Shown here: piece after piece, positions 53,732-61,148 of the stretch
Layout of the letters: the number at the start of each line of letters is the position of its first letter
How positions within the stretch are numbered: position 1 is the stretch's first letter
Source of the DNA: Aliikangiella coralliicola
Lineage (GTDB): Bacteria; Pseudomonadota; Gammaproteobacteria; Enterobacterales; Kangiellaceae
Direction: 5' to 3'
Assembly: GCF_007004725.1 (NCBI RefSeq)
Contig: NZ_ML660161.1
Coordinates: 235,122 to 299,121, forward strand
DNA: 64,000 nt
Made by a program: the position numbers and the translations under genes
The notes under the pieces: generated by a model
Told to the model about the DNA's origin: nothing
Seen by the model: only the letters and a program-made list of their open reading frames with translations
Database searches by the model: none

Positions 53732-54415
53732 ATGAAAAAAATACTTATTCCGCTGACCAACCATGCCACTATTGGCGATACTGACCACGAAAATGGCACC
53801 TTTGCGCCGGAACTAACTCATGCCATTCACGTATTTCTCAATGCGGGATTTGAATATGAGTTAGCGTCCATTAAAGGTGGTAAAGCGCCACTAAACGGCA
53901 CTGACATTGAAAATGATGAAGTCAATAGCGCTATATTAGCTAGTGATGAATTTCAAAACCGAGTTAACAATACCGTGCCAGTATCACAAATCATTATCGA
54001 TGACTATGATGCTGTTTTTTATCCGGGTGGTTTTGGCTTGTTGTCAGATCTTGCTACGAATGAAGATTTCGCGAAGTTAAGCGCTAAGCATTATGAAGAT
54101 GGTGGTATTCTGGCGGCGGTGTGCCATGGCCCTGCGGGTTTCCTACCAATTACCTTGAGTAATGGCGACAATTTACTCGCCACTAAAGCCGTTACTGGGT
54201 TTAGTCGTGAAGAGGAAATTGACTATGACACCATCGGTAAGATTCCATTTCTACTCGAAGAGTCATTAACTCGCACAGCTGCGAAATATAGTAAGGTACA
54301 ACCCTGGCAAGAGTTTGTCATTGAAGATGGACGTGTTATTAGCGGCCAAAACCCTGCCAGTGCCAAAGGCGTTGGTGAGGCTATCGTTAAACAATTAAAT
54401 CAACAGACTGTTTAG
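53732..54415 (+). CDS. DJ-1/PfpI superfamily protein (Hsp31-like)
   Basis: 227 aa, ATG at 53732 with AGGAACC upstream. Type 1 glutamine-amidotransferase-like fold with the nucleophile elbow AAVCHGPAGF (C131, followed by H132), VFYPGGFG (about 96-102) and a Glu in GTFAPELTHA (E27) in the place of the conserved acidic partner. Relatives act as glyoxalase III/deglycase-type or chaperone proteins; some annotated as amidases. Regulation by the divergent LysR gene is likely. Confidence 0.9.
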   Translation: MKKILIPLTNHATIGDTDHENGTFAPELTHAIHVFLNAGFEYELASIKGGKAPLNGTDIENDEVNSAILASDEFQNRVNNTVPVSQIIIDDYDAVFYPGGFGLLSDLATNEDFAKLSAKHYEDGGILAAVCHGPAGFLPITLSNGDNLLATKAVTGFSREEEIDYDTIGKIPFLLEESLTRTAAKYSKVQPWQEFVIEDGRVISGQNPASAKGVGEAIVKQLNQQTV

Positions 54416-54460
54416 CAGGTGAGATTCAGATTTGTAAAGTTGATAGGATTTTTTGCCATT

Positions 54461-54485
54461 AGCCTCGACCAGGTCGGGGCTTTCT
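54461..54485 (+). terminator. Terminator after the DJ-1 gene
   Basis: AGCCTCGAC-CAG-GTCGGGGCT hairpin (one wobble pair) followed by TTTCTT, 45 nt after the stop codon. Confidence 0.7.
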
Positions 54486-54561
54486 TAGACAAAGATAATT
54501 AATCTCTGGTTAATTATAAAAGAGCTTTTATAAACCAACCTCGATATTGATCTAAATCAAA

Positions 54562-54580
54562 GCTAATGACAATCATTCTC
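54562..54580 (+). promoter_or_regulatory. Fur box
   Basis: GCTAATGACAATCATTCTC matches the 19-bp Fur consensus GATAATGATAATCATTATC at 16 positions. It lies 57 nt before the TonB-dependent receptor start codon, so the receptor and the gene after it should be repressed when iron is plentiful. Confidence 0.85.
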
Positions 54581-54636
54581 ATAAGCTGGGAGTAATCGTT
54601 TACTCTCAATAAAAATTCCTTCGCTGGATATAGGTT

Positions 54637-56712
54637 ATGAAGAATAAGTTATTTATTTTCCTGCGTGTCAGCGTAATGTGCTTATGTTTTATCAATGCCG
54701 AATTTGCTTATGGTTTTTCCGATAATACCCAAGAAAACGTCATCACAATCACGGGCACTCGAACCGCCAGAGCATTTATCGAAAGCCCGGTGTCGAGCGC
54801 ACAAATTAGTGCAGAGGACATTCAGCAGAGTGCGGCTGATAATATTGCCGATGCTTTGCGTGATGTCCCGGGAATTCAGGTAGATGACGCCGCTACCCCC
54901 GGCATGAAAAGAATAACTTTGAGAGGAGAAAGTTCTCTAAGAGTTGCGATTCTGATTGACGGACAAGAGATCACAGATCACAGCACCTATGGGGCACCGT
55001 TACTTCTGGACACTTCGATGGTGGAAAGAATCGAAGTTATTCGGGGAACTAGTTCAGTACTCTACGGCGGTAAAGCGCTGGGTGGCGTAATTAATGTTAT
55101 TACCAAAAAAGGCGGCGGCAAACCGATCCAGTTTAGTGCTACCTCAAGCTATCATAGTGCGACCAATGGACAGCAGCTAGCCGCTTCGGTTTATGGCGAA
55201 GTGGCGGGATTCGACTATCGTGTTTCATTCTCTGACACTGATCACGAGGATAGAGAAACGCCAGATGAAACGATTAACAACTCAAGTTTTGCCAATGATG
55301 GTTTCATGATTTATTTAGCCAGACAAGTCGGTGAGCATCTAATCGGCCTGACTTATGATGAGTTTAATTTATCAAGTGAAATCGCAACAAGTATTCCCAA
55401 TTTTTTATTGGATATGCCGCAACGAGACCGCACCAAATTCTCCATTTTCTATCAGTTAGAGGATATTGGCGAAACCTTCAAAAAAATTCACCTCGATGCT
55501 TATGATCAGACGATTGACAGAACTTTTCTTCAACATTTTGAAATGAACACTCCACTTCAGCCGCCCATGAGCATGAATATGATTGTTGATACTGAGATCA
55601 AAGAGAAACTTGATACACAAGGAATCAATTCCCAGGTAGATTTCAGTCTGAATGAACGACATTACATTATCATGGGGCTGCAGAATACTCGCGATAAAGT
55701 CGATAAGAATACTGTTAATGTTACGCAATCGACGATGCTAATTGGTGGCATAGCCGGAACGCCACAAATAAGAGAGTCGTCCAGTCTTGAAAGTGCTGAG
55801 CTAGAAACGAACGCCATTTATTTACAAGACGAATGGCGTATTTCCAATCAGTGGATCATTACTATTGGCGCTCGGCATTATTCTGTTGATGCTAGTTTAA
55901 TTCGCTCAAGCAGAACTGGGCTTAACCCCAGCGATAATAAAGATAGCGAGCTTATTGGTTCATTCGCTGTCAACTACGCTGTTAATTCCAAAAATAATTT
56001 GAGGGCTGTTTTCAGCCAGGGATACCATTATCCGACGTTGCTTCAAATTGCCACCGGTGCAACCGCCGCTGGCACATATAGAAATCCTAACCCTGATCTG
56101 AGTCCAGAGACTTCAGATAATTTTGAGTTCGGATACCGTTTAAGAAATGGCGATTGGCTGGTGGATTCGGTTTTTTTCTATACCGAAGCGGAAAATTATA
56201 TTACTACTCGAAGTTGTTCCGAATTGCCGTTGACCTGCCTAACGCCAGAAGATGATATTTATATCAATGCAGACGCCGCTAAAACGAAAGGGATAGAGCT
56301 GAATTTAGTGCAAGGTGTCTCGCAAGATGTTTCTTCTTATTTGAGTTTAACCTGGTTGTCTCGTGAAGAAACTTTCGGTTCCTTTACAACAAAAGATACT
56401 GGGTCGCCTTCATTGTTTGGTCGATTAGGTCTTAAAGTAAAAGGCGCAAGTGAATGGTTTAACAACTATTATGTCGATACCTATATTCGAGCAGCCAGCG
56501 GTGCAAAAGTGAGTGATGCTAATGGCGAACGAGAGACATTTGCCGGCTGGGGAACGCTCAATCTAGCGTTAGGTAGTTATCTCGGAGCAGAAGAAAACTA
56601 TCAGTTAAATCTAGATTTCAGTAATCTTCTCGACAAAAAATACTCTCCCGCGAAGGAAACGTTGATAGCACCGGGACGAAGTCTAATGATTAGACTTTCA
56701 GCGGATTTTTAA
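54637..56712 (+). CDS. TonB-dependent outer-membrane receptor (iron-regulated)
   Basis: 691 aa with a signal peptide (to about 25) and a TonB-box-like ENVITITGT just after it. The plug domain (about 45-160) shows ADALRDVPGIQVDDAATPG, IDGQEITDHSTYG and SVLYGGKALGGVINVITKKGG; the remainder is a 22-strand-type barrel ending in the aromatic RLSADF. The upstream Fur box and size suggest a siderophore or haem receptor; the short plug-barrel layout is like catecholate/haem receptors, but I cannot choose. The next gene follows 33 nt later. Confidence 0.93.
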   Translation: MKNKLFIFLRVSVMCLCFINAEFAYGFSDNTQENVITITGTRTARAFIESPVSSAQISAEDIQQSAADNIADALRDVPGIQVDDAATPGMKRITLRGESSLRVAILIDGQEITDHSTYGAPLLLDTSMVERIEVIRGTSSVLYGGKALGGVINVITKKGGGKPIQFSATSSYHSATNGQQLAASVYGEVAGFDYRVSFSDTDHEDRETPDETINNSSFANDGFMIYLARQVGEHLIGLTYDEFNLSSEIATSIPNFLLDMPQRDRTKFSIFYQLEDIGETFKKIHLDAYDQTIDRTFLQHFEMNTPLQPPMSMNMIVDTEIKEKLDTQGINSQVDFSLNERHYIIMGLQNTRDKVDKNTVNVTQSTMLIGGIAGTPQIRESSSLESAELETNAIYLQDEWRISNQWIITIGARHYSVDASLIRSSRTGLNPSDNKDSELIGSFAVNYAVNSKNNLRAVFSQGYHYPTLLQIATGATAAGTYRNPNPDLSPETSDNFEFGYRLRNGDWLVDSVFFYTEAENYITTRSCSELPLTCLTPEDDIYINADAAKTKGIELNLVQGVSQDVSSYLSLTWLSREETFGSFTTKDTGSPSLFGRLGLKVKGASEWFNNYYVDTYIRAASGAKVSDANGERETFAGWGTLNLALGSYLGAEENYQLNLDFSNLLDKKYSPAKETLIAPGRSLMIRLSADF

Positions 56713-56745
56713 TTGTGTGGAACGTGATACAGGAGAAAGGTAGTT

Positions 56746-57189
56746 GTGAATGTATTTAAGATAATCTTCTTATCGATTTTGGTGTTTAGCGCGTTGAACT
56801 TACCTGTGAATGCGCAAGAAAAAGAAAGTAATTCTAAATCGCTAGAGATCACTGTGTCAGTTAAGAAAGAGTTGATGACGAAAAGCAAAAAAGATTGGTC
56901 GCTTTATGTTTATGCTGCCAGACCAAATACTCGCTTGCCACTTTCATCTTTTAAAGCAAAGCTTGGTGATTTACCGATGAAAATTACACTAGATGAAAGT
57001 ATGTATCTGCTTCCCGATTTAACGCTAAAAAATGCACAAGAAGTCATCGTAATTGCCAAGGCTTCTGAAAGTAGCGACCCTCACCATAAGAGCCCAAATA
57101 ATCTGATCGGAAAATCAAAAGTGCTTTCTTTTTCCGATAGTCAAAATTTAAGTTTATCTATAGTGATTGATAGAAAAGATGTTCGATAA
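56746..57189 (+). CDS. Exported protein like the C-terminal domain of CcmI/CycH
   Basis: 147 aa from GTG at 56746 with AGGAGAAAGG upstream; signal peptide to about residue 23. The body (LYVYAARPNTRLPLSSFKAK, then LGDLPMKITLDESMYLLPDLTL and VIVIAKASESSDP) resembles the C-terminal periplasmic domain of cytochrome-c maturation protein CcmI/CcmH, without its membrane helices and TPR region. It is coupled to the Fur-controlled receptor, so a function in iron or haem handling in the periplasm is a reasonable inference. No cysteine or haem-binding motif is visible. Confidence 0.65.
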   Translation: MNVFKIIFLSILVFSALNLPVNAQEKESNSKSLEITVSVKKELMTKSKKDWSLYVYAARPNTRLPLSSFKAKLGDLPMKITLDESMYLLPDLTLKNAQEVIVIAKASESSDPHHKSPNNLIGKSKVLSFSDSQNLSLSIVIDRKDVR

Positions 57190-57198
57190 AAGTAAAAT

Positions 57199-57218
57199 GC
57201 CCCGCAAATTTGCGAGGC
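57199..57218. terminator. Bidirectional terminator between convergent genes
   Basis: GCCCCGCAAA/TTTGCGAGGC hairpin (9 of 10 pairs) between the CcmI-like gene and the lectin gene. On the minus strand it is followed by ATTTTACTTTTA. Confidence 0.6.
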
Positions 57219-57262
57219 TAGGTTCAAATAACGCGATAATTGACGTTATCATTCACAAATGA

Positions 57263-57877
57263 TTACTCACATATTTCAACTGGAACTTTGCCTGAGTAAG
57301 TTGGGTAAATGATACAATAGTAGATGCCTTCATAGTGGTAATAAGGCGCCGGTGAAGCTTGCAAAGGAACGTATTCATAACAAGTTCCTGGTTTATTTTG
57401 CCAAAATCCCAGTTCAAATTTACCACCCCAAACATCGACCTGTTCAATCCGGCACTCGGGCTGCCGTGTGTCCGAAGCCCAAAGCGGCTGGTTCGATGGG
57501 TTGTAAACCACTAAGTTGCCATCGGTTTGCATGATCACGCGCGAGCCAGGGTTGCCATCGGTTTGGCTCGACCATAAAGGATTACCGTTGCGGTAAACTA
57601 CGAAGTTTCCATCGCCTTGCATAATTGCTTCTGCCCCTGGGTTACCGTGAGTTCGACTTGACCATAAGGCTTTGTTATCTGAGTTTCGGTACAGGACCAA
57701 GTTACCGTCACCCTGCATGATTAATTTGAAATCTCCGTTATTGGAATCAAGTTTTTGATTGACTCGCAACCATTGACCACTAGAGAGAGTGTCTCCTGCG
57801 AATGCGTGCGGCACAAATAGAAAAAAGACCAAACTGAGTTTACATAACATAGAAAAAAAACTAGTTTTAACGCTCAT
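57263..57877 (-). CDS. Secreted bulb-type (mannose-binding) lectin domain protein
   Basis: 204 aa with a signal peptide (to about 27). The middle part is a B-lectin beta-prism with three copies of the mannose-site motif QxDxNxVxY: QGDGNLVLY (55-63), QGDGNFVVY (87-95) and QTDGNLVVY (117-125), each preceded by LWSS-type turns. All three sites keep every consensus residue. The last 65 residues (four Cys: 142, 166, 188, 203) form an extra domain I do not recognise, perhaps disulfide-stabilised. Bacterial members include bacteriocins (putidacin L1-type) and adhesins; this one is shorter than L-type bacteriocins. Confidence 0.88.
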   Translation of the reverse strand: MSVKTSFFSMLCKLSLVFFLFVPHAFAGDTLSSGQWLRVNQKLDSNNGDFKLIMQGDGNLVLYRNSDNKALWSSRTHGNPGAEAIMQGDGNFVVYRNGNPLWSSQTDGNPGSRVIMQTDGNLVVYNPSNQPLWASDTRQPECRIEQVDVWGGKFELGFWQNKPGTCYEYVPLQASPAPYYHYEGIYYCIIYPTYSGKVPVEICE

Positions 57878-58335
57878 TAAAATTCTCCTGTCGAATTAAA
57901 TTAGACTAGTCGCTAAAGGTTTTAGCGCTACTCAAAATTTTCATTTTAATATTTTCGTAAAACTTCTTTTCGGCATTTAATAGTCCGAAGTAAGCAATTA
58001 GCATGAATGTAAATTACTGTAAATCATACATCTCGTAATCATAATAATTTTCAATAAAATTTATTGATGGAACCTGTGAGAAAAAAGCGCCGTGCTAAAA
58101 TAACTCAACGGTAGATTTTTATAGCGAGTAGTTCGTTTTCTAAAAAACAAATTAAGTTCGAAGGGAGATTTTTACTTGAGACAATGTTAAGGTGCATCCC
58201 GTTGAACAAAGCCAGCTTCAGTTGTAGATCAGGCTAGTCTTTTTGAGTAAAACTGAAATCTAACCTCAAGTCTAAACGCGGTGATCAAATTAACCGGTTA
58301 ATAGTTTGCAATTAAGGGAGCATCGGAGAGAAAAA
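57878..58335. other. Gene-free spacer between lectin and Nudix genes
   Basis: About 450 bases, AT-rich, holding the divergent promoters of the two genes. I see no ORF, tRNA or strong structure. Confidence 0.4.
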
Positions 58336-58791
58336 TTGAAAACAAGACAATGCGCAAGATTAATGATAGTCAACGAGCAGCAAGAACTCTTATTGTTTCA
58401 ATACAAAGATGAACACAAGGCTGAGCCTTTTTGGGCGACTGCTGGCGGAGAACTAAAGGAAGGAGAAACTTATCGCGAAGCGGCGAAAAGAGAACTTTAT
58501 GAGGAAACTGGGTTAAGAAATAATATTGGAGAGTTATTAAAAGAGAACGAGGATATTTTCGCAGTGGCGAGATCGGTGCCTGCACTTTGGCAGGAAAAAT
58601 ACTATTTGGTAAACTGCTCATCTGACAGCAAGGTCTTCGCTGCCGAGTGGACTGATGAAGAAAAAACGACAATCCAAAAATGGAAGTGGTGGTCTCTTGA
58701 AGCAATGAAATCTGAAGAGAGTCAGAGTTTCAAACCTGAATGGTTGCCGAAATTATTTGATCGAATTGTTGAGCGCGAAACAGCTCAATAA
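58336..58791 (+). CDS. Nudix hydrolase
   Basis: 151 aa from TTG at 58336, chosen because GGAGAG ends 5 nt upstream; the frame is open from another TTG at 58306. Complete Nudix box GELKEGETYREAAKRELYEETGL (pattern G-x5-E-x7-REL-x-EE-x-G-L), residues about 44-66 of this start. Hydrolyses a nucleoside-diphosphate-linked substrate in the cytoplasm; the specific substrate is not predictable. Neighbours give no hint. Confidence 0.9.
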   Translation: MKTRQCARLMIVNEQQELLLFQYKDEHKAEPFWATAGGELKEGETYREAAKRELYEETGLRNNIGELLKENEDIFAVARSVPALWQEKYYLVNCSSDSKVFAAEWTDEEKTTIQKWKWWSLEAMKSEESQSFKPEWLPKLFDRIVERETAQ

Positions 58792-58999
58792 ATCGCTTTA
58801 ATTGTATCAAGAGGAGAAAATAAGCGAAGTGATTACTAAAAATTGAACAAAAGTAAAAGTTATAATTTCCTTTGTTAGGCCCTACTGCTTATCTGTTTTG
58901 ATTTATCTGAATAAATTTTCATCTGAACCACCAGATTTAATCTATAGAATTGAACTAATTCTGGCTGTCGCATTAGTGGCAAAAGCCGTTTATGAAATA

Positions 59000-59218
59000 T
59001 TAGGAATTGTTACAACAGTTATTACCGACTTGTACTGGTGGACACTTTACCGTTCCATAAGAACAATAAACGCAACAGTCACCTTTTAATGGTTTAAGTA
59101 GCGTGTTGCACATTTCACATTCGTAGTACCATTGACATGCGTTGGTTGGCATGGTTTCAACCTTACTATGACCACATTCCGGGCAGGTTATTTTAGAGTT
59201 TAATTCTATGTCTTGCAT
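59000..59218 (-). CDS. GDCCVxC-domain zinc-ribbon protein
   Basis: 72 aa, ATG at 59218 with GAGGA upstream. Cysteine pairs CPEC (12-15) and C34-x2-C37, then GDCCVYCSYG (46-55) and KCPPVQ, the signature of the GDCCVxC family, some members of which carry selenocysteine. Here every position is a normal Cys codon. Family members often accompany MerC-like or metal-handling proteins. Function unknown. Its ATG overlaps an upstream remnant frame by 13 bp. Confidence 0.85.
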   Translation of the reverse strand: MQDIELNSKITCPECGHSKVETMPTNACQWYYECEMCNTLLKPLKGDCCVYCSYGTVKCPPVQVGNNCCNNS

Positions 59219-59406
59219 GATGCTTCCTCACCAGTTTTATGACATCCAATGCAAACGTTGCGACCAGTTAGCGTGGTACCGAAGTCGAAAAGTTGTTGCT
59301 CCAGTAATATTGTCGAGTTTGGTATAGCGTTAATAGAACGATAACTGTGCCAATGATATTCAGAGTACTCCTGCTGTTTGTCTTTATGGATCTCGGTTAC
59401 TTCAAA
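59206..59406 (-). pseudogene. Possible truncated coding remnant upstream of the GDCCVxC gene
   Basis: A frame without a usable start codon reads from about 59406 to TAG at 59206-59208, including HWHSYRSINAIPNSTILL and, near its end, CIGCHKTGEE, a CxxCH haem-like motif. It overlaps the GDCCVxC ATG in the way coupled genes do, so it may be the tail of a lost partner gene. It is short, and chance is not excluded. Confidence 0.25.
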
Positions 59407-59699
59407 ATCTCAAGCAATTCCTCAAGCGTCTCCTGAAGCTGAATGCCATCGAGGTAAACCTGATCGACTCGTTTGGAGCCTCTGGCCGTTATCGCCAAAA
59501 TGCTTTTTTGATGTTTTTTGCTGACGCCGATTTTGTCCAGGTGGGCACGCAAATCGGTATCCATTTCGCCGAGCACATTTTGGGCTGCTTTGCGGCAACT
59601 GACTAAATCTCTATCTAACTTTTCCAGCTTTTGTTTAAATGCCTTAAAATCTTTTTCCGAGTACTCGGTGGCTTTCGCCGGACTTTTTTTCTTAACCAT
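59397..59699 (-). CDS. Small hypothetical helical protein
   Basis: 100 aa, basic N-terminus (MVKKKSPAKATEYSEKDF) and otherwise long amphipathic helices (FKAFKQKLEKLDRDLVSCRKAAQNVL; DGIQLQETLEELLEIL, read in parts). No signal peptide, membrane helix or catalytic motif. Codon usage and the stop shared with the remnant below look normal. I do not recognise the family; the frame seems real because of its length, and the ATG is preceded by an AGGGAAC-like site. Confidence 0.5.
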   Translation of the reverse strand: MVKKKSPAKATEYSEKDFKAFKQKLEKLDRDLVSCRKAAQNVLGEMDTDLRAHLDKIGVSKKHQKSILAITARGSKRVDQVYLDGIQLQETLEELLEILK

Positions 59700-59995
59700 T
59701 GAAATAGTTCCCTAATTACAACATTCGGCATAGTAACAACAACCTGACTTTCAATTCGGAGACACAATTCAAAAACTACTGCTTTTCAATTGAAATTAAC
59801 GCATCCGATTTTGTCCTGTCATTTTATAATGATTTAGCTCTATTTAGTGATAGACGCCTTGAATTGATTCTCGTTTGCTAAAACCGCTATGAATCGACAG
59901 AATGCTTAGAACGAAAGATAAACACGCCCTACTATCAACTTAATATAACTTTTCGTTATTGGCCAGCCTTATCATTATCTGGAACGATAAAAGGC

Positions 59996-60133
59996 ATGAA
60001 AACGACCAACTTTAACCTTAATTTGAGCTCAGATCTCGATTCGGTACTGAAAACCGAGTTGAGTAGTCCGCTGACAGCTGGAGTTCATCATCACCACCAT
60101 CATCATAGGATGACGGTGGTTTCGTGCGTGTGA
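59996..60133 (+). CDS. hisL: His operon leader peptide
   Basis: A 45-codon frame too short for routine detection: ATG 59996, TGA 60131-60133. Codons 31-37 are seven consecutive His codons, the same number as in E. coli HisL, though that leader is only 16 residues. AAAGG precedes the ATG very closely and GGAA a little further up. Ribosome stalling at the His codons when charged tRNA-His is scarce would change the RNA folding just downstream. Confidence 0.9.
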   Translation: MKTTNFNLNLSSDLDSVLKTELSSPLTAGVHHHHHHHRMTVVSCV

Positions 60134-60192
60134 CTTAAAACTTAGCACACAAATTCGAAAGCCCCGTTTACCACAGTAACCGGGGCTTTTTT
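60094..60192 (+). promoter_or_regulatory. His attenuator: leader hairpin and terminator
   Basis: The His-codon stretch CCACCATCATC (60094-60104) can pair with GATGACGGTGG (60109-60119), 10 of 11. Further on GTGTG and CACAC (near 60127-60150) can pair, and AGCCCCGTTTAC (60160-60171) pairs with GTAACCGGGGCT (60176-60187), 11 of 12, followed by TTTTTT: a strong rho-independent terminator 93 nt before hisG. The layout is that of classical transcription attenuation. Confidence 0.85.
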
Positions 60193-60284
60193 AATGCCTG
60201 GAGAAAAGTAAACGGATTAACACTGAATTTAAAAACTGAAATTATCAAGCGTTAATTTGTTAAAATTTAATCGAGGCAAAAGAA

Positions 60285-61133
60285 ATGACTTTAAAACTGG
60301 TATTACCTAAAGGGCGCATCAATACTAAGGTACTTAAGCTGCTTTCCGACTGTGGTATCGAGTTAATCGGCGATGAAAGGAACTATCGACCTAAGGCCTA
60401 TGGCTTTGATCTGGAAGTAAAATTGCTAAAAAGCCAGAATATTCCTTCACTGGTTGAATTAGGCCAACACGATATCGGCTTTGCCGGTTTAGACTGGATT
60501 AAAGAGCGCCGCTCCGAGGTGGTAATACTACGAGACCTTGAGTTTGATCCGGTAAAAATAGTGACCTGCATACCAGAAGACTGGGACTGGCAGGAAATGC
60601 AAAAACGTAAGTTAATTGTTGCATCCGAGTATAAAAACGTTAGCACCGATTATCTCAACCGACTAGGCTTAGACTACCAGCTATTACGTTCCTACGGCGC
60701 TACCGAAGTATTTCCGCCGGAAGATGCCGATATGGTTATCGACAACACCTCCACCGGTACAACAATCAGGGCCAACCGATTGAAAATCGTCGATACTGTG
60801 ATGACCAGTTCGACGCAGTTTATTGCTAATGCTGAGGCGCTGGAAGATCCAACCAAACGCCAACAGATTGACGATTTACTAACCTTAATGCAAGCGGTCA
60901 TGAATGGACGTGACCGAGTGTTGTTGGAGATGAACTGTGCTAACGATCAAATTACTTCGATTGTTGAGCTGTTGCCGGCAATGCGTTATCCGACAGTATC
61001 AAGACTTTACCAGGAAAAAGGGTTCGCAGTGAAAGCGGCGGTGCAGAAAAGTCAGATTAAAGATTTGTTACCGAAACTAATCGCTGCAGGGGCGACAGAT
61101 ATCTTAGAAACCCCGATTCGAAAAGCAATTTAG
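60285..61133 (+). CDS. hisG: ATP phosphoribosyltransferase, long form
   Basis: 282 aa; ATG 60285 with GAGG 8 nt upstream. First step of histidine synthesis: ATP plus PRPP to phosphoribosyl-ATP. The PRPP loop is in DNTSTGTTIRAN; the N-terminus MTLKLVLPKGRIN is typical. The C-terminal ACT-like regulatory domain (from about 210, AMRYPTVSRLYQEKGFAVKA) shows it is the long, histidine-inhibited form that works without HisZ. Followed immediately by the hisC-HAD gene; hisD, which usually comes next in enteric-type operons, is absent. Confidence 0.96.
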   Translation: MTLKLVLPKGRINTKVLKLLSDCGIELIGDERNYRPKAYGFDLEVKLLKSQNIPSLVELGQHDIGFAGLDWIKERRSEVVILRDLEFDPVKIVTCIPEDWDWQEMQKRKLIVASEYKNVSTDYLNRLGLDYQLLRSYGATEVFPPEDADMVIDNTSTGTTIRANRLKIVDTVMTSSTQFIANAEALEDPTKRQQIDDLLTLMQAVMNGRDRVLLEMNCANDQITSIVELLPAMRYPTVSRLYQEKGFAVKAAVQKSQIKDLLPKLIAAGATDILETPIRKAI

Positions 61134-61148
61134 TTGGAAGCAGAGACG

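Noticed and set aside
59000-59218. Selenoprotein reading of the GDCCVxC protein
   Set aside because: All Cys positions are TGT/TGC codons and no in-frame TGA is present; a SECIS element is not needed.
60082-60106. Poly-His codons that look like a cloning-vector His tag
   Set aside because: They lie in a natural leader ORF just before hisG and are followed by an attenuator with a terminator; no vector sequence is around.
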